A stretch of 7,908 bases of DNA from NCBI GenBank assembly GCA_016875155.1, contig VGSD01000120.1, positions 1-7,908 of the forward strand, in the 5' to 3' direction. A model generated the notes under the pieces. That model was not told where the DNA came from and searched no databases. It saw only the letters and a list, made by a program, of their open reading frames with translations. Source of the DNA: Deltaproteobacteria bacterium. GTDB lineage: Bacteria; Desulfobacterota; BSN033; UBA1163. A program made the translations under genes and the position numbers. Positions 6,467 through 7,908 of this stretch are shown here, one piece after another (within the stretch, counting starts at the first letter, position 1; each line of letters starts with the position of its first letter).

Positions 6467-7627
6467 CTAAAAAGGCCTGGGTTCTGGACTTATTCCCGGA
6501 CGGCCGGGATATCTTGCTGCCAACGCAAGGACAGCAGGGTGGTCTAGGGCCGTGAGGTATCCACGGTCATGGATTAAAACGTTGCCCACTCGAAACGTTG
6601 CTCTTTGAATATCCCCCGTGCAATGCATCCAGTAAGGATAAGTAGAAGTAGGAGGAGGAGCCCCAATATGGACATGAATGTTGGAGCTGTGAGAATGATC
6701 AATCAACCTTCGGTAAAGCACATTCGGGCATTGATGTTCTCCGACCATTGCCTGTGGATGAACGCCGAAATGCAAACAATTAAAGTCGTAAACCCCGTCA
6801 CCGAGACGTTCACGCATCGAAGTTAGGAACCGGCGTAAGGCATCCGCCTCATCAACGCCTTCGATTTTTATAATGCGGCCATTTTCGATCGTCAGTCGAA
6901 TCGGGTGAGTGAAGTAAGGGGATATGCCGATATACCGAGACCACCAACTCAGCATTCTGTCAAAAATAAAAATACCGGAAACATCCCTCAATCGGATAGG
7001 TGGAACCACCCACTCAGGCCAAGGCCGGTAAGCGCCCCCTTCTTCACGCCGAACGGTGTAAGTACGAAACCATGGATGGTTCGGATGGTACGGAGGATTG
7101 ATCAGTCCTTCCAGGTGGGTTCCGTTGTCATGGGTCAATTGCCAGGGGAGATCTTCTTTGAAGGGGACAGAGGCTTGGTATCGAATCTCGCTGACAAGTT
7201 CATGCGGGGTTTGCGCCCAGGCCGTGCAAAGAAGAGGAGCCGTCGTAGCGAAATTGCGAACCAACAGGATCTTTCGTTCCCAGACGAATTGCTTCAATTC
7301 CACCATTTCTTCAAAGACGATATCGAACGAGTGGTTGATAAAGACATCACAGGCTGCCATTGCGGCTTTGACGACAGGGGGAAGTCGCCAGGCATGTGGC
7401 TTTCCCGATTCGTTAATCCAGAGGACTGAAGGGTTGGCACCGCGTTGATGGATGGCTGATTGAATCCACGAAATGGCCGTTTCATCAACAAGATTGTCTC
7501 CTCCATAAAGGCCGTCCGTATGGGCCAGCAGGACAACTTCCTGGCCTGGCTGAATTTTTGCACAGTGATCGAGCAGGTCATTGATGGCAACCAGAGCCCC
7601 TTGTGGGATTCCTTGTTGTCCAGTCAT
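6467..7627 (-). CDS. NicX-like / M29-aminopeptidase-like metalloenzyme, substrate unknown
   Basis: Probable cytosolic metal-dependent enzyme of the fold shared by 2,5-dihydroxypyridine 5,6-dioxygenase (NicX) and M29 aminopeptidases; 386 residues from the ATG at 7627. No signal peptide is visible. The N-terminal half has alternating strand/helix segments (PGQEVVLLAHTDGLYGGDN, 27-45; MAACDVFINHS, 90-100). The C-terminal half carries LHFGVHPQA (285-293), which I align with the NicX region around its metal histidine, then NIHVHIG (316-322) and YWMHCTGDIQRATF (332-345), where NicX has a His-x-Asp motif. The spacing here is His-x3-Asp, so the metal site may differ. A GTG at 7690 would add 21 residues but has no ribosome site, whereas the ATG has AGGAGG (7643-7638) 10 nt upstream. 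Annotations such as leucyl aminopeptidase would be unreliable. Confidence 0.6.
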   Translation of the reverse strand: MTGQQGIPQGALVAINDLLDHCAKIQPGQEVVLLAHTDGLYGGDNLVDETAISWIQSAIHQRGANPSVLWINESGKPHAWRLPPVVKAAMAACDVFINHSFDIVFEEMVELKQFVWERKILLVRNFATTAPLLCTAWAQTPHELVSEIRYQASVPFKEDLPWQLTHDNGTHLEGLINPPYHPNHPWFRTYTVRREEGGAYRPWPEWVVPPIRLRDVSGIFIFDRMLSWWSRYIGISPYFTHPIRLTIENGRIIKIEGVDEADALRRFLTSMRERLGDGVYDFNCLHFGVHPQAMVGEHQCPNVLYRRLIDHSHSSNIHVHIGAPPPTSTYPYWMHCTGDIQRATFRVGNVLIHDRGYLTALDHPAVLALAARYPGRPGISPEPRPF

Positions 7628-7637
7628 AATGAAAGGC

Positions 7638-7643
7638 CCTCCT
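7638..7643 (-). promoter_or_regulatory. Shine-Dalgarno deciding the NicX-like start
   Basis: A perfect AGGAGG on the minus strand lies 10 nt before the ATG at 7627. The longer GTG start at 7690 has none, so this site favours the shorter protein. Confidence 0.55.
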
Positions 7644-7708
7644 CTATGATGTGGATCAATTCCTCCATCGTCGTAGAAGAAAAGATTCACTTCGACAATG
7701 AGTCTATA

Positions 7709-7737
7709 TTGACAAAGAAACTTCTCTAGAGTAAATT
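7709..7737 (+). promoter_or_regulatory. Candidate promoter for the plus-strand gene at 7787
   Basis: TTGACA (7709-7714), a 17-nt spacer and TAAATT (7732-7737; four of six consensus positions). Predicted start is near 7744, leaving about 43 nt of leader that contains AGGAG (7776-7780) before the ATG. Confidence 0.5.
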
Positions 7738-7744
7738 TTGACCC

Positions 7745-7774
7745 ATTATAGCAGAACTATGGGAGAAGGCACAA
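7745..7774 (-). promoter_or_regulatory. Candidate promoter for the NicX-like gene
   Basis: A perfect TATAAT (7750-7745) on the minus strand, with TTGTGC (7774-7769; TTG matching) 18 nt upstream. Predicted start is near 7738. The transcript would run straight across the plus-strand promoter at 7709-7737, and the plus transcript would run across this one. Confidence 0.45.
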
Positions 7775-7786
7775 TAGGAGCGGACC

Positions 7787-7908
7787 ATGTCGAAACTTAG
7801 ATTGACACTTGCTTGTTGGAACTATGATCGTACACGCGGCCTTGCAGAGGGCCTGATCCAGCCAGAAGGGATTGACCTGATTTACCTGAACCTTCCGGTT
7901 GAAGAAAC
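7787..7908 (+). CDS. 4,5-dihydroxyphthalate decarboxylase-like / NMT1-like protein, cut by window end
   Basis: Only the first 40 residues are visible. The opening MSKLRLTLACWNYDRTRGLA followed by PEGIDLIYLNLPVEE is characteristic of proteins annotated as 4,5-dihydroxyphthalate decarboxylase or as ABC-type substrate-binding proteins of the NMT1/THI5-like superfamily, which open with LTLAC-x-YDRTR-x-L and PEGIDL. Members usually have about 320-340 residues, so most of the gene is missing. No signal peptide is visible, which argues for a cytosolic protein rather than a periplasmic receptor. The ATG at 7787 has AGGAG 6 nt upstream. It is divergent from the NicX-like gene and would be its functional neighbour if the locus degrades aromatic acids. 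True enzymatic decarboxylase activity is proven for few members, so function is left open. Confidence 0.75.
   Translation, partial: MSKLRLTLACWNYDRTRGLAEGLIQPEGIDLIYLNLPVEE

Noticed and set aside
6905..7429. 174-codon plus-strand frame opposite the NicX-like gene
   Set aside because: It is antisense to a gene with recognisable family motifs and has no domain of its own.

Overview
This window comes from a mid-GC bacterial chromosome. An amino-carrier (LysW) biosynthesis cluster lies next to a tripartite tricarboxylate transporter (TTT) operon. That pairing would fit an uncultured Desulfobacterota-like or related anaerobic or soil lineage, but no gene here fixes the taxonomy and I hold this loosely. 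Almost everything is on the minus strand; only the last, truncated gene is on the plus strand.

Layout in minus-strand transcription order. (1) From 7627 to 6467 is a NicX/M29-like metalloenzyme. (2) From 6466 to 6059 is a gene-free stretch with a MITE-like inverted-repeat element full of hairpins (6197-6391), followed by a candidate promoter. (3) From 6058 to 2043 is a complete TTT operon, tctB-tctA-tctC-tctC, with two tandem substrate-binding proteins that are about 64% identical by my ungapped hand count. (4) From 1912 to the left edge are lysW-lysX-lysY, with lysY cut off by the window. lysW has its own candidate promoter, and lysX and lysY overlap by 4 nt. lysW (52 residues) encodes the small acidic zinc-ribbon carrier ending in EDWGE. 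At 7787, on the plus strand, begins a protein resembling the 4,5-dihydroxyphthalate decarboxylase / NMT1-like family; it is divergent from the NicX-like gene.

How the genes work together. LysX, LysY and LysW are consecutive actors in the pathway in which LysX couples alpha-aminoadipate (or glutamate) to the C-terminal Glu of LysW, a kinase (LysZ, not in the window) phosphorylates it and LysY reduces it, leading to lysine (or ornithine/arginine). The LysX signature resembles the Thermus aminoadipate-type enzyme, so lysine is the better guess. The TTT operon encodes a secondary carboxylate importer: TctA and TctB in the membrane, and two periplasmic receptors. The NicX-like enzyme, the dihydroxyphthalate-decarboxylase-like protein and the carboxylate transporter together could form an aromatic or heteroaromatic acid uptake and degradation locus, but that is inference from neighbourhood only.

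I see no tRNA, rRNA, CRISPR array, transposase or phage gene. The most unusual non-coding object is the hairpin-rich element at 6197-6391.
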